Assembly (NCBI GenBank): GCA_964531735.1
Contig: CAZHGD010000063.1
Span: 1-37,772 of the forward strand
Direction: 5' to 3'
Length of the DNA stretch: 37,772 nucleotides
DNA from: CAZHGD01 sp964531735
GTDB lineage: Bacteria; Armatimonadota; UBA10988
Made by a program: the position numbers and the translations under genes
The notes under the pieces: model-generated
What the model was told of the DNA's origin: nothing
Seen by the model: only the letters and a program-made list of their open reading frames with translations
Databases searched by the model: none
In this document: in pieces, positions 1 to 8,056 of the stretch
How positions within the stretch are numbered: position 1 is the first letter of the stretch
How the letters are laid out: each line of letters opens with the position of its first letter

Positions 1-232
1 GCGCCCGCCAGAGCTGCCAGGCGCTCACGCCCAGCGCGCCGGTGAGGCCACACAGCACCAGCGACCAGGCGAAGTACCCCACCCCGGCGAACGCCGGCCA
101 GAACGGCTCCGGCGGCAGAAAGCGTAGCGAGAAGTAGGCCAGCCACGCCAAGGCCACGGCGCCGGCCGCCGGCCAGCACCATGCCGTGCCGGCCGGGCGC
201 GCCGCCGCCAGCCCATCGTCCGAAACCAGCAT
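1..232 (-). CDS. Membrane protein, N-terminal part (cut by left edge)
   Basis: This minus-strand reading frame runs off the left edge; 77 codons are visible. The start at 232 is chosen because a GGGAG Shine-Dalgarno lies 6 nt upstream. After about 20 polar residues there are two hydrophobic stretches of transmembrane type, roughly residues 21-38 and 45-68, separated by a short Pro/Glu-containing loop. The codon pattern and the membrane-like composition make it more credible than the arginine-rich frame that overlaps it. It lies downstream of the beta-helix and M42 genes on the same strand, 158 nt after the beta-helix stop. I do not recognise the family, and the visible part is too short to assign a function. 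Confidence 0.6.
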   Translation of the reverse strand, partial: MLVSDDGLAAARPAGTAWCWPAAGAVALAWLAYFSLRFLPPEPFWPAFAGVGYFAWSLVLCGLTGALGVSAWQLWRA

Positions 233-390
233 CGCCAACTCCCAGTGCAGCCCGACGGCAGGTTCGGCGCTCGCACCAGCCGTCGCTGCCGGCGGCTCAT
301 CTCGCGCCCACCGATGTCAAGCCAGAGGCTACCGACGCCTCGCGACGGCGCGCAGCCGACGGTAGCTCGGTCACCGCCGGCAACCCGCCG

Positions 391-2841
391 CTACGGCTTC
401 AGGCCCCACTTCCGCGTCAGGTACTCGGTCACCGCGTCCGCCTCGGACGGGCGCAGAGCCCGGTCGTAGATGAGCAGTTCGGCCACGTCGCCGAGTAGGT
501 ACTGCGCGCTCTCGGTGCCCGGACCGAAGACCATCACGTGGTCGAGCGTGAAGCCCTTCGGTCGCAGGAGCCAGAACAACTGCGCCTCGAAAGCCGCCGG
601 TTTGGCGCCGCCGGCGCGGCCGATCATCCAGTTGGGTTCGAGCCAGTCCTGCTTGTCCTGGCCGCCGATCCAGGCGCCGCACAGCCGCTGCCAGCTCGGT
701 CCGGCGGCGTCCACGCCCTGCGCCACCAGGAACACCGAGACCGGCCCGAGGGCCGCGCGGAGGGTGCCCACCGGCAGGCACGTCTTGCCGTCACCACGCA
801 CCACCGCCCGCCCGCCGAGCGCCGACGGGACGTAGTTCAGACCGCCGCCCCGCGGCGCCAAGGCCCGCCGTGCCGGTGACTTGTCGGCCCAGCCCGTCAC
901 GCGGCCCGCGCCGTCACGGGTAACGCTGGCCGCGTCGGCCGCGTCCAGCCAGAGCTGCAAGCCGGCGGTCAGCATCGACTGCTCGGTGAGCGGCGGCAGC
1001 GGCCGGAAGCTCAAGTCGGCTTTGGCCTGCCGCGGCTCATCGGCCGGGCGCCAGGTCGCGCCGGCGGTCCAGCGCTCGCCACCCACCTCGTACGCGCCCA
1101 CATCGGGCGCCTGACCGCGGAAGCCGTCGGTGACGCCCGGCACCGGGCACCCGGCATCCACCGCCGCGGAATCGGCCGTCGGCACGCCGTCGGCGTCCAT
1201 CGCACCGACCAGGTTGTGGTGGACCTCGGGCCCCAGCGCACCTTGCACGAAGTACTGCGGGTCGCGCAGCTTCAGCCGCTCGTCCACCAGGTTGTTGACG
1301 ATGCGCGTGCCCTTCATCGTCGGCGTGTAGGCCGCGTAGCAGTAGGTGCCGAACGGCTCGCGCGAGCGCAGCACCGTGTTGTTGGCCACCAGGTGCCCCA
1401 CCGCGTCGCTGTTCAGCCGGATGCCGCTACCCGACGAGTTCCAGATCAGGTTGTGGTGTACGACGAAGTTCTTGGAGAAGTTGTCCAGGTAGACGCCGAC
1501 CGTGGAGTCGCCCAGGTTGTCGTGGATCCAGTTGTGGGCAACGACGCCACCGTCGCTGTCGGTGCCCCAACAGTAGATCGCGCCCGAATCGTTATTCAGC
1601 AGGTTGGTCTGCCACAGCTCGCAGTATTCGATGCGCTGGTGCTTGGCGCCGTGGTGGCCAATTGTGTCGCGCCCGGTCCGTCCGAGCCGGCAGCGGTTCA
1701 CCTGCACGCCCACCGAGCGCCCCAGGTCCAGCCCGGCGTTGCTCGAACCCAGGTAGTTGAGGTTGAAGAACACGCAGTCGTCGAGCCGATTGTCCTGACC
1801 GGCCACGCGCAGGGCGGTCAGCGGCGCGTGCCCGAAGCTACACCGGCGCAGGACGTTGTTCCGCCCGGTCACCTGGTTCGGCGTGCCCGGCGTGCGCCAC
1901 TGCGCGAACTCGCGCACATGGTCGATCCAGCGCAGATGGCAATCGACCACCTGGCAGTCGTGCGCGTCGGTCAGGTCCATCGCGGCGGCCACCACGCGGA
2001 AGCCGCTCAGCTCGATGTAGCCCAGGCCCTTCAGATCGAACGCGAGTGGCCGCTGCTTGACCTCCAGGGCATGGTCGGCCGGGGCGCGGTCGTCGGGACT
2101 GATGAACAGCACGCGCCCGGCGGCCTCGTCGAGCAGCCACTCGCCCGGACTGTCGAGCGCCGCCCGGACACCGTAGAGCAGGTACGGATTGCCGGCGGTC
2201 GGACGGTACGGGTCCTGCTGGTGATAGGGGTCCTTGCGGGCCTGCTCGAGCGTCTGGTCGAAGCGGAACGACTGGCCGGCCTGGTACTGCGTGACGCGGC
2301 GCGTGTAGTTGCTCCAGCGCGAGCCGGGCCAGAGCAGCACGACGGCGCCGTTCCAGTCGCCCGGCGGCAGCTTCGGGTCGGCCAGCCCGGTGTAGTCGGT
2401 GCCCGGCCCGGCGGTGGCGCGGGGCATGGCCATGATGTCGTCGAGCGGCACGTTCGGCCAGCGCGCTTCGGGCATCATGCGGCCATCGCAGAGCAACTGG
2501 ACGAACCGCAACGGCGTGGCCAACGACCAGACGCCGTTACGCTCGCGCTGCCAAGTGCCGGTCAGCGCCTCGGCACCGGACACCGTCACGGTGCCTTCGG
2601 CCAGGTAGCGAATCGGCCGCCCAGCCTGGCCGCTGGCCTGGGGCTTGACCGTCTCGCGGTAAGTGCCGGTCGCCACGTGGACGGTGTCGCCCGGCTGGGC
2701 CACGGCGGCGGCTCGCCCGATGGTGGCGAACGGCTGCGTCTGGCGGCCCGCGTTGGCGTCCTGCCCGTTGGGTGCCACGTACAGGTCCGCCGCCGGTGCC
2801 AGTGCAGCCGTGGCCAGCAGCACGATCAGAGCTCGCTTCAT
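391..2841 (-). CDS. Secreted right-handed beta-helix protein with C-terminal LamG-like domain
   Basis: The protein is 816 residues. The start at 2841 is supported by GGGGAG 7 nt upstream; it gives a classical signal peptide (MKR, then a hydrophobic core ending in Ala-Pro-Ala-Ala) and mature protein starting DLYVAPNG. The N-terminal part has the DUF1565/pectate-lyase-like pattern (APNGQDANAG, PFATI, AQPGDTVHV, GTYRETV). The middle has many short N/D/G-rich coils such as NNLV, VHHNLIWNSSGSGI and VANNTVLRS, typical of a parallel beta-helix. The last ~190 residues start LQLWLDAADAASV and end with a LIYDRAL and LTRKWGL segment, the concanavalin/LamG-like module common in secreted proteins of Planctomycetota and Armatimonadota. 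Such proteins usually bind or cleave polysaccharide outside the cell, but I see no catalytic signature that fixes a substrate. The upstream M42 gene is 36 nt away on the same strand, so the two are probably co-transcribed. Confidence 0.85.
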   Translation of the reverse strand: MKRALIVLLATAALAPAADLYVAPNGQDANAGRQTQPFATIGRAAAVAQPGDTVHVATGTYRETVKPQASGQAGRPIRYLAEGTVTVSGAEALTGTWQRERNGVWSLATPLRFVQLLCDGRMMPEARWPNVPLDDIMAMPRATAGPGTDYTGLADPKLPPGDWNGAVVLLWPGSRWSNYTRRVTQYQAGQSFRFDQTLEQARKDPYHQQDPYRPTAGNPYLLYGVRAALDSPGEWLLDEAAGRVLFISPDDRAPADHALEVKQRPLAFDLKGLGYIELSGFRVVAAAMDLTDAHDCQVVDCHLRWIDHVREFAQWRTPGTPNQVTGRNNVLRRCSFGHAPLTALRVAGQDNRLDDCVFFNLNYLGSSNAGLDLGRSVGVQVNRCRLGRTGRDTIGHHGAKHQRIEYCELWQTNLLNNDSGAIYCWGTDSDGGVVAHNWIHDNLGDSTVGVYLDNFSKNFVVHHNLIWNSSGSGIRLNSDAVGHLVANNTVLRSREPFGTYCYAAYTPTMKGTRIVNNLVDERLKLRDPQYFVQGALGPEVHHNLVGAMDADGVPTADSAAVDAGCPVPGVTDGFRGQAPDVGAYEVGGERWTAGATWRPADEPRQAKADLSFRPLPPLTEQSMLTAGLQLWLDAADAASVTRDGAGRVTGWADKSPARRALAPRGGGLNYVPSALGGRAVVRGDGKTCLPVGTLRAALGPVSVFLVAQGVDAAGPSWQRLCGAWIGGQDKQDWLEPNWMIGRAGGAKPAAFEAQLFWLLRPKGFTLDHVMVFGPGTESAQYLLGDVAELLIYDRALRPSEADAVTEYLTRKWGLKP

Positions 2842-2877
2842 GGTCAGTCTCCCCACCATCACCCACGCCGGCGGCGG

Positions 2878-3939
2878 CTACCGGGGCGTGAAATCGACGT
2901 CCGCGGTCAGCCGCCGAGCAAAGGCCGCCAGCAGGCGCGCGGCGTTGTGGATGTCGGCCAGTTCACAGACTTCCACCGGCGAGTGCATGTAGCGGTTCGG
3001 GATGCTGATCAGGCCGGCCGCCACGCCGCCGCGAGCCAACTGGATGGCGTTGGCGTCGGTGCCCGTGCCGCGCGGCGCCGCGCCGATCTGGTACGGGATC
3101 TCCTCTTCCTTCGCCGCCGCCACCAGCCGTTCGTAGACGACCGGATTGATGTTCGGTCCACGCGTGATCACCGGACCGGCGCCGAGCTTCACCTCGCCCG
3201 TCTGCGCCGCGCAGACGTCGGGCTGATCCGTGGCCCAGGTGACGTCGACCGCCAGACCGACCTGCGGATGCACGCGGTAGGCACTGGTGATGGCGCCGCG
3301 CAGGCCGATCTCCTCCTGGACGGTGGAGACACTGTAGATGCCGGCCGCCAGCGACTCGCCGCGCAGCAGGTGGATCGCCTCCATGGCGGCGTAGACGCCG
3401 ACCTTGTCATCCATGCCCGGCGAGCTGGCCCGACCGTTGGCCAGTTTCTCCGGCCGCAGCGCGTAGGTCACGGGATCACCGATCTGGATGCGCTCCTTGA
3501 CCTCGTCGGCACTGGCCAGACCGGTATCGACCCACAGTTGGTGGAGTTCGGGGACCTTCTTGCGATCTTCGGCCGACATGACGTGGACCGGCTTACGGGC
3601 CACCACCCCGGCGATGGGGCCGTCGCTGGTCCAGACGGTCACCGCCTGACCCAGCACCACCTGCATGTCGTGCCCGCCCACGCCCGAGATGCGCAGGTAG
3701 CCCTTCTCCTCGATGTGCTGCACCAGGAAGCCGATCTGGTCGCAATGCCCGGCGAACAGCACGCGTGGAGCACCGTCGGCGTTGAGCACGGCGGTCACGT
3801 TGCCGTGGGCATCCGTCTCGACGGTGTCGGCCACACCACCGACGTATGCGCGCACGACGCGCTGCACCGGCTGCTCGTAGCCGGAAACACTCGGCGCTTG
3901 CAGAAGGTCCCAGAGGAACCGCTGGCTTCGCTCTTCCAT
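2878..3939 (-). CDS. M42 family metallo-aminopeptidase
   Basis: The protein is 353 residues, the usual length for family M42 (glutamyl/deblocking aminopeptidases, sometimes annotated endoglucanase). These are cytoplasmic dodecameric enzymes that trim peptides with a two-metal centre. All expected residues are visible: H65 in AGHCDQIGF with D67, D177 in GMDDKVG, the catalytic Glu pair E209-E210 in VQEEIGLRG, D232 in AVDVTW and H319 in RYMHSPVEV. GTGTDANAIQ is the conserved glycine-rich stretch before the last ligand. The start at 3939 has GGAGG 10 nt upstream. It is probably the first gene of a minus-strand unit with the beta-helix gene, and is divergent from the GNAT gene across 71 nt. Substrate preference (Glu/Asp, Leu or Lys) cannot be read from the sequence. 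Confidence 0.9.
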   Translation of the reverse strand: MEERSQRFLWDLLQAPSVSGYEQPVQRVVRAYVGGVADTVETDAHGNVTAVLNADGAPRVLFAGHCDQIGFLVQHIEEKGYLRISGVGGHDMQVVLGQAVTVWTSDGPIAGVVARKPVHVMSAEDRKKVPELHQLWVDTGLASADEVKERIQIGDPVTYALRPEKLANGRASSPGMDDKVGVYAAMEAIHLLRGESLAAGIYSVSTVQEEIGLRGAITSAYRVHPQVGLAVDVTWATDQPDVCAAQTGEVKLGAGPVITRGPNINPVVYERLVAAAKEEEIPYQIGAAPRGTGTDANAIQLARGGVAAGLISIPNRYMHSPVEVCELADIHNAARLLAAFARRLTADVDFTPR

Positions 3940-3975
3940 CGCTCAACCGCCTCCGATCGTCAAGCTTGGTTGTGA

Positions 3976-4009
3976 CGCGTCCGGATCCTCCGGCAGGAGG
4001 CCGGACGCG
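3976..4009 (+). promoter_or_regulatory. Hairpin that sequesters the GNAT Shine-Dalgarno
   Basis: CGCGTCCGG (3976-3984) pairs perfectly with CCGGACGCG (4001-4009). Inside it CCTCC (3987-3991) pairs with GGAGG (3996-4000) around a GGCA loop; only A3985-T3986 is unpaired. The right inner arm holds the AGGAGG Shine-Dalgarno (3995-4000), and the helix ends 1 nt before the ATG at 4011. As RNA this 14-bp structure would hide the ribosome site; as DNA it could also be an operator between two divergent genes. The pairing is seen directly; the regulatory role is inferred. Confidence 0.55.
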
Positions 4010-4010
4010 C

Positions 4011-4568
4011 ATGTCCAAGATGGTTGGTGATACGGACAGTGACTTGAGTGTGACGCCAGAGCCGCGCCGGAGTGCCGAACCAGCACCGGCGATCGCGATT
4101 GTGCCCGCCGGTTGGGGCCACCTGTGGAGCCTCTATCGCGTGCATGTGACCTGCTTCCCCCACGCCTACCCGTTCTGGCGATTCGTCGGCTACCGCCTGT
4201 CGTCGCACTTCTGCCTGCGGGTCGCGATGGTGGACGGCCGGATGGCGGGCTACGTCGTCGGCTCGGTCAGCGAGCACCTGCGGCCACCAGCCGTGGTCGG
4301 CGAGATCGTCTCGCTCGCCGTGCTGCCCGAGTACCGCCGCCATGGACTCGGACGCCGCCTGCTTGAGGCAGCGACTCTCTTCCTGCGCCACCGCGGCGTG
4401 CCTGAAGTCTACTTGCAGGTCGCCGTGGACAACGACCCCGCGCAGCAACTCTACCGTAGCGCCGGCTTCGTCACCGCCGAGACGCTCCGCCACTACTACG
4501 TCGACGGCCGAGACGCCTATCTCATGCGACGTCCGGTCGCCGCCGACACCCCGCCCGCGCGCCGTTGA
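4011..4568 (+). CDS. GNAT family N-acetyltransferase (RimI-like)
   Basis: The protein is 185 residues and transfers an acetyl group from acetyl-CoA; the acceptor is unknown. The N-terminal ~35 residues are polar and variable. The GNAT core follows, with beta-4 VGEIVSLAVLPEYRRHGLG, where RRHGLG is the pyrophosphate-binding Q/RxxGxG/A loop, then RRLLEAA. The C-terminal part has VYLQVAVDNDPAQQLYRSAGF, the motif seen in RimI-type enzymes. The start at 4011 follows AGGAGG with a 10-nt spacer; a second ATG at 4020 has no Shine-Dalgarno. It stands alone between the divergent M42 gene and the chemotaxis operon. Its ribosome site lies inside a strong hairpin, so translation may be controlled. RimI-like is a resemblance only; small-molecule acetyltransferases share the same motifs. 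Confidence 0.85.
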   Translation: MSKMVGDTDSDLSVTPEPRRSAEPAPAIAIVPAGWGHLWSLYRVHVTCFPHAYPFWRFVGYRLSSHFCLRVAMVDGRMAGYVVGSVSEHLRPPAVVGEIVSLAVLPEYRRHGLGRRLLEAATLFLRHRGVPEVYLQVAVDNDPAQQLYRSAGFVTAETLRHYYVDGRDAYLMRRPVAADTPPARR

Positions 4569-4667
4569 GCGCCGCTGTCACGGTAGCGTCACCCAGGCCC
4601 CTCGGTGCGCCTTGTGCCAGCCGGTGCCATGTGTTAACAGATGAGCGAACTTAAGCACAGAGTCTCG

Positions 4668-4695
4668 TTAAGACGGCCGAGACCGTGCCGAATAA
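4668..4695 (+). promoter_or_regulatory. Candidate sigma-28 (FliA-type) promoter of the che operon
   Basis: TTAA (4668-4671) is followed by exactly 15 nt and then GCCGAATAA (4687-4695). The FliA-type consensus is TAAA-N15-GCCGATAA, so the -10 is close, with one shifted A. It lies in the least GC-rich part of the 260-nt gap before cheA, about 130 nt from the start codon. A flagellar sigma factor would suit a chemotaxis operon. This is a by-eye match and the -35 part is weak. Confidence 0.35.
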
Positions 4696-4828
4696 CTACA
4701 GCGGGAAGGCGGACGAGGACTGGCACGGACTCAGCGCGGCGAGTGCACGGCATTCGGGTGCACCTGTTGTCCGTGTGAGACGGCGCGGCGCCGGGCGGTA
4801 AGTGGCAAGGACCGAGGGGTCAGCGACC

Positions 4829-7426
4829 ATGGCAGATGGTGCGGGTGGATCACAAGTTGCTGCGTGCGTTGAGGAACTCGCCGCGCAGCTCGTGCTGGTT
4901 GACGCCAGCGATATCAAGGGCCTAGCGGATCTGCACACCGCCTTGGAAGGCTTCACCGCGGCGGCCGAAGGCGTCTGCGCGCCGGAGGTGCTCGCCGCCG
5001 CCAGCGCCGCCGCCAGCCTGGTGGAAGCCATCGTGCTGGGCGATGTGGATGACGCCGTGGCCAGCTTCGCCATCGTGGCGCAGGGCATCACCGCGCTGCA
5101 AGGCGTGGTCCGCGACGGGCACACGCTCGCCGAAGCCGGCTGGCCCGCCGAGTTGGCCCAGACCGGCGCCGCCGCGGCGACCACGCCGGCCGCCGCCTCG
5201 CGGCCGCTGACCGAGGCCGAGCAGGCCGTGGCGGTGCGGCTGGAGGAACTCGCGGCGTTGCAGGTGCTGGTCGACGTCAATGACCTGAAGAGCCTGGCCG
5301 ACCTGCACACCTCCCTGGAGAACGTCTGCTCGGCCGCCGAGGACACCGCACCGGCCGAGGTCCTCGCCGCGGCCCGCGCCGCGGCCAGCCTGGTTGAGGA
5401 CATCGTCCTCGACGATGTGGAGGACGACGAGGCGAGCTTCGCGGTGGTGACCCGCGCGGTGGTCGCCCTGCAAGCGGTCCTGCGTGACGGGCGCTCAGTG
5501 GCCGACGCCGGTTTCCCCGACGAGCTGGGCGTGGAGACCGGCGGCGCCGTCGCGCCGGCCGCGCCGGCCGCCGAAGCCCTGCCGCCGGCCAAGCCCATCG
5601 AGGGCGATCCGGCGCTGGTGGCCGAGTTCATCAGCGAGGCCCGCGAACACCTCGAAGCGGCGGACATCCATCTCTTGCAGCTCGAGACCGAGCCCAGCGA
5701 CCAGGACGCCCTCGACGCGGTCTTCCGAGCGTTCCACACCATCAAGGGCGTCTCGGGCTTCCTCTCGCTGACCCAGATTGGCCAAGTGGCGCACGAGGCC
5801 GAGAACCTGCTGGACCAGGCGCGCAAAGGCACGGTGACGCTGGAGGGCCGCTGCATCGACGTCGCCTTCGAAGCCTGCGACATGCTCAAGCGGCTGGTCG
5901 AACTGGTCAACGAGGCGTTGACCAGTGGCGGGCTGCTCAACATGGACTCCGGCGTGCCGCGGCTGCTCGGGCGGCTCCGCACCGTGCTGGTGGGCCAGCC
6001 GGGAGACCGGCTCGGCGAGATCCTCGTCGGCGCCGGCCTGGTGGCTGAGGAGTCGGTCAACGAAGCCATCGAGCACCGGCCGGAGACTGGCCCGGCGCCA
6101 CGACTGGGTGAGCAACTGGTGAAGGAGCAGCACGCCGACGCCAGCGATGTGGCCCTGGCGCTGCAGGTGCAGCGCGGCCCGACGACGCGTCAGGCGCTGG
6201 CCAAGGTGGCCGAGGCGGTCAAGGTCGACGCCGACCGGCTCGACCGCATCCTCGACACCATCGGCGAGTTGGTCATTGCGCAGTCGATGGTCTCGCAGGC
6301 CGACGAGATGCGCGCCATGGCCTCACCGACGCTGAACAGCCGCATGAACCAGGTCGACAAGATCACTCGCGAGCTGCAAGCGCTGGGCACGTCGCTGCGC
6401 ATGGTACCGGTCAAGGCGACCTTCCAGAAGATGGCCCGGCTGGCGCGCGACGTGGCCAAGAAGGCCAGCAAACAGATCGAGTTCCAGACCGTCGGTGATG
6501 ACACCGAGCTGGACAAGAACGTGGTCGACCAGATCGGTGACCCGCTGGTGCACATGATCCGCAATGCCGTGGACCACGGTCTGGAGGCCAGCGGCGACGA
6601 CCGGCGCGCGGCCGGCAAGAGCGAAGTCGGCCACGTGACCTTGCGAGCGTTCCACAAAGGCGGCAACATCCATATCGAGGTGGAGGACGACGGCCGCGGC
6701 CTCGATCGCGAGGCGATCGTCGCCAAAGCGTTGCAGCGCGGCCTGATCCGCACCGGCGACAACCTCAGCGAGCGCGAGATCTTCAACCTGATCTTCGAGC
6801 CCGGCTTCTCGACCGCGAAGCAGATCACCGACGTCTCGGGCCGCGGCGTCGGCATGGACGTGGTGCGCCGCAACATCGAGGCGCTACGCGGGCAGATTGA
6901 GATCCGCTCGGAGAAAGGCCACGGGAGCGTCTTCTCGATGCGTCTGCCCCTGACCCTGGCCATCATCGACGGCATGGTCATTCGGCTCGGGGCCCAGCGC
7001 TACATCCTGCCGACGCTGAGCATCGTCACCACGGTGCGACCCACGACCGAGACGTTGTCGACGGTCATCGGGCAAGGCGAGTTGCTCCAGGTGCAAGGCA
7101 CCTGGCTGCCACTGCACCGGCTGGCGGAGCTGTTTGGTATCGAGCAGGCCACCGCCGAGGCCACCGACGCCTTGGCGGTGGTGGTCGAGGAAGACGGCCG
7201 CAAGGCCGCGTTCCTGGCCGATGAGCTGCTGGGCCAGCAGCAGATCGTGATCAAGAGTCTCGGCGAGGCTTTGCAGGGCGTGCCCGGCTTGGCCGGCGGG
7301 GCGGTGATGCCGGACGGCCGGGTCGGTCTGATTGTGGATGTGGCCGGCTTACTGAGGCTGGCCGAGGGCGATGGTGAGCGAGCCCGCCCCGGCCATGCGG
7401 AGCAACTGGTGGCGGACCAAGTCTGA
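4829..7426 (+). CDS. cheA: Chemotaxis histidine kinase CheA, with duplicated N-terminal domain and MshEN-like module
   Basis: The protein is 865 residues. It phosphorylates itself on a His and passes the phosphate to CheY and CheB at the receptor array. The ATG at 4829 has GAGGGG 9 nt upstream; a GTG at 4802 is less well supported. In order: two ~100-residue helical repeats (about 10-109 and 133-233) that align without gaps and both contain LADLHT (H36, H160); an HPt (P1) domain with the phospho-acceptor H303 in FHTIKG; a region at 394-448 with two RLGE[IQ]LV-type half-repeats resembling MshEN; the dimerisation helices (~467-520); the ATPase domain with N-box N579 in MIRNAVDHG, DDGRGLD and GRGVGMDV; and a CheW-like domain from ~713. 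No ordinary P2 (CheY-binding) domain is evident. It is the first gene of the operon. Confidence 0.95.
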   Translation: MADGAGGSQVAACVEELAAQLVLVDASDIKGLADLHTALEGFTAAAEGVCAPEVLAAASAAASLVEAIVLGDVDDAVASFAIVAQGITALQGVVRDGHTLAEAGWPAELAQTGAAAATTPAAASRPLTEAEQAVAVRLEELAALQVLVDVNDLKSLADLHTSLENVCSAAEDTAPAEVLAAARAAASLVEDIVLDDVEDDEASFAVVTRAVVALQAVLRDGRSVADAGFPDELGVETGGAVAPAAPAAEALPPAKPIEGDPALVAEFISEAREHLEAADIHLLQLETEPSDQDALDAVFRAFHTIKGVSGFLSLTQIGQVAHEAENLLDQARKGTVTLEGRCIDVAFEACDMLKRLVELVNEALTSGGLLNMDSGVPRLLGRLRTVLVGQPGDRLGEILVGAGLVAEESVNEAIEHRPETGPAPRLGEQLVKEQHADASDVALALQVQRGPTTRQALAKVAEAVKVDADRLDRILDTIGELVIAQSMVSQADEMRAMASPTLNSRMNQVDKITRELQALGTSLRMVPVKATFQKMARLARDVAKKASKQIEFQTVGDDTELDKNVVDQIGDPLVHMIRNAVDHGLEASGDDRRAAGKSEVGHVTLRAFHKGGNIHIEVEDDGRGLDREAIVAKALQRGLIRTGDNLSEREIFNLIFEPGFSTAKQITDVSGRGVGMDVVRRNIEALRGQIEIRSEKGHGSVFSMRLPLTLAIIDGMVIRLGAQRYILPTLSIVTTVRPTTETLSTVIGQGELLQVQGTWLPLHRLAELFGIEQATAEATDALAVVVEEDGRKAAFLADELLGQQQIVIKSLGEALQGVPGLAGGAVMPDGRVGLIVDVAGLLRLAEGDGERARPGHAEQLVADQV

Positions 7427-7443
7427 CGCAAAGGAGCGAGGAC

Positions 7444-7959
7444 ATGGCGGTGGAGACAACTGCGGCGGGGCAACGGCCAGAGGGTCTGGCCGGCTTGGCC
7501 GGCAAGTACCTGACCTTCCGACTGGGGCCGGAGGAGTATGGGCTGGAGATCCTCCAGGTGCGCGAGATCATCGGGCTCATGGACATCACCATGGTGCCCC
7601 GGACGCCCGAGTGGGTGCGCGGCGTGATCAACTTGCGCGGCAAGGTCATCCCGGTGGTGGACCTGCGGCTCAAGTTCGCCATGGAGCCGACCCCGGACAC
7701 CAACCAGACGTGCATCATCGTGGTTGAGGTGGCCCACGGTGACGACACGCTGCAGATGGGTGTGGTGGTCGATGAAGTGTCGGAGGTGCGCGACATCTCG
7801 GCCGACATGATCGATGCGACGCCGGCCTTCGGCAGTTCGGTCGAGACCGAGTTCATCCTGGGCATGGGCAAGGTGGGCAGCGCCGTGGTGATGCTCCTGG
7901 ACATCAACCGCGTCCTGTCGACCGAAGAGATGTCGGTCGTCGATCAGGTGGCGGGGTGA
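7444..7959 (+). CDS. cheW: Chemotaxis coupling protein CheW
   Basis: The protein is 171 residues. It links chemoreceptors to CheA at the inner face of the membrane. After ~20 variable residues it follows the CheW fold: YLTFRLGPEEYGLEIL, VREIIGLMDIT, PEWVRGVINLRGKVIPVVDLR (the signature segment), then MGVVVDEVSEVRDI and a C-terminal GMGKVGSAVVMLLDINRVL. AAGGAG at 7431-7436 lies 7 nt before the ATG, 17 nt after the cheA stop. Sequence and context agree. A 97-nt, strongly structured spacer separates it from cheX. Confidence 0.95.
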   Translation: MAVETTAAGQRPEGLAGLAGKYLTFRLGPEEYGLEILQVREIIGLMDITMVPRTPEWVRGVINLRGKVIPVVDLRLKFAMEPTPDTNQTCIIVVEVAHGDDTLQMGVVVDEVSEVRDISADMIDATPAFGSSVETEFILGMGKVGSAVVMLLDINRVLSTEEMSVVDQVAG

Positions 7960-7972
7960 TGTGGGTTGGGCG

Positions 7973-8040
7973 CGTCGTCGGAACGGCGCCCCGCTTCGCG
8001 AACGAGGCGGGTGGGCCGACGTGGCGCTGGTCCGACGACG
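7973..8040 (+). other. Strongly folded spacer RNA between cheW and cheX
   Basis: Three stacked helices can be drawn by eye. P1 is a perfect 10-bp repeat, CGTCGTCGGA (7973-7982) with TCCGACGACG (8031-8040). P2 is CGGCGCC (7984-7990) with GGCGCTG (8023-8029), containing one G-U pair. P3 is CCGCTTCG (7991-7998) with CGAGGCGG (8003-8010), also with one G-U pair, around a CGAA tetraloop. Only A7983/G8030 and a 12-nt bulge at 8011-8022 are unpaired. The element fills the spacer and ends next to the cheX ribosome site at 8041-8046. It could be an intercistronic stabiliser or processing hairpin, an attenuator, or a small repeated element. No T-run follows. Confidence 0.5.
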
Positions 8041-8056
8041 GAAAGGTTCAGAGGCG

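Noticed and set aside
1216..3975. A 919-codon plus-strand open frame opposite the beta-helix and M42 genes
   Set aside because: It is the antisense of two well-supported genes, is rich in His/Val/Arg/Gln with no recognisable domain, and arises from the high GC content.
7961..8056. Longer start for CheX at GTG 7961
   Set aside because: It would translate the folded spacer into an arginine-rich tail not seen in CheX proteins; the ATG at 8057 begins the conserved sequence.
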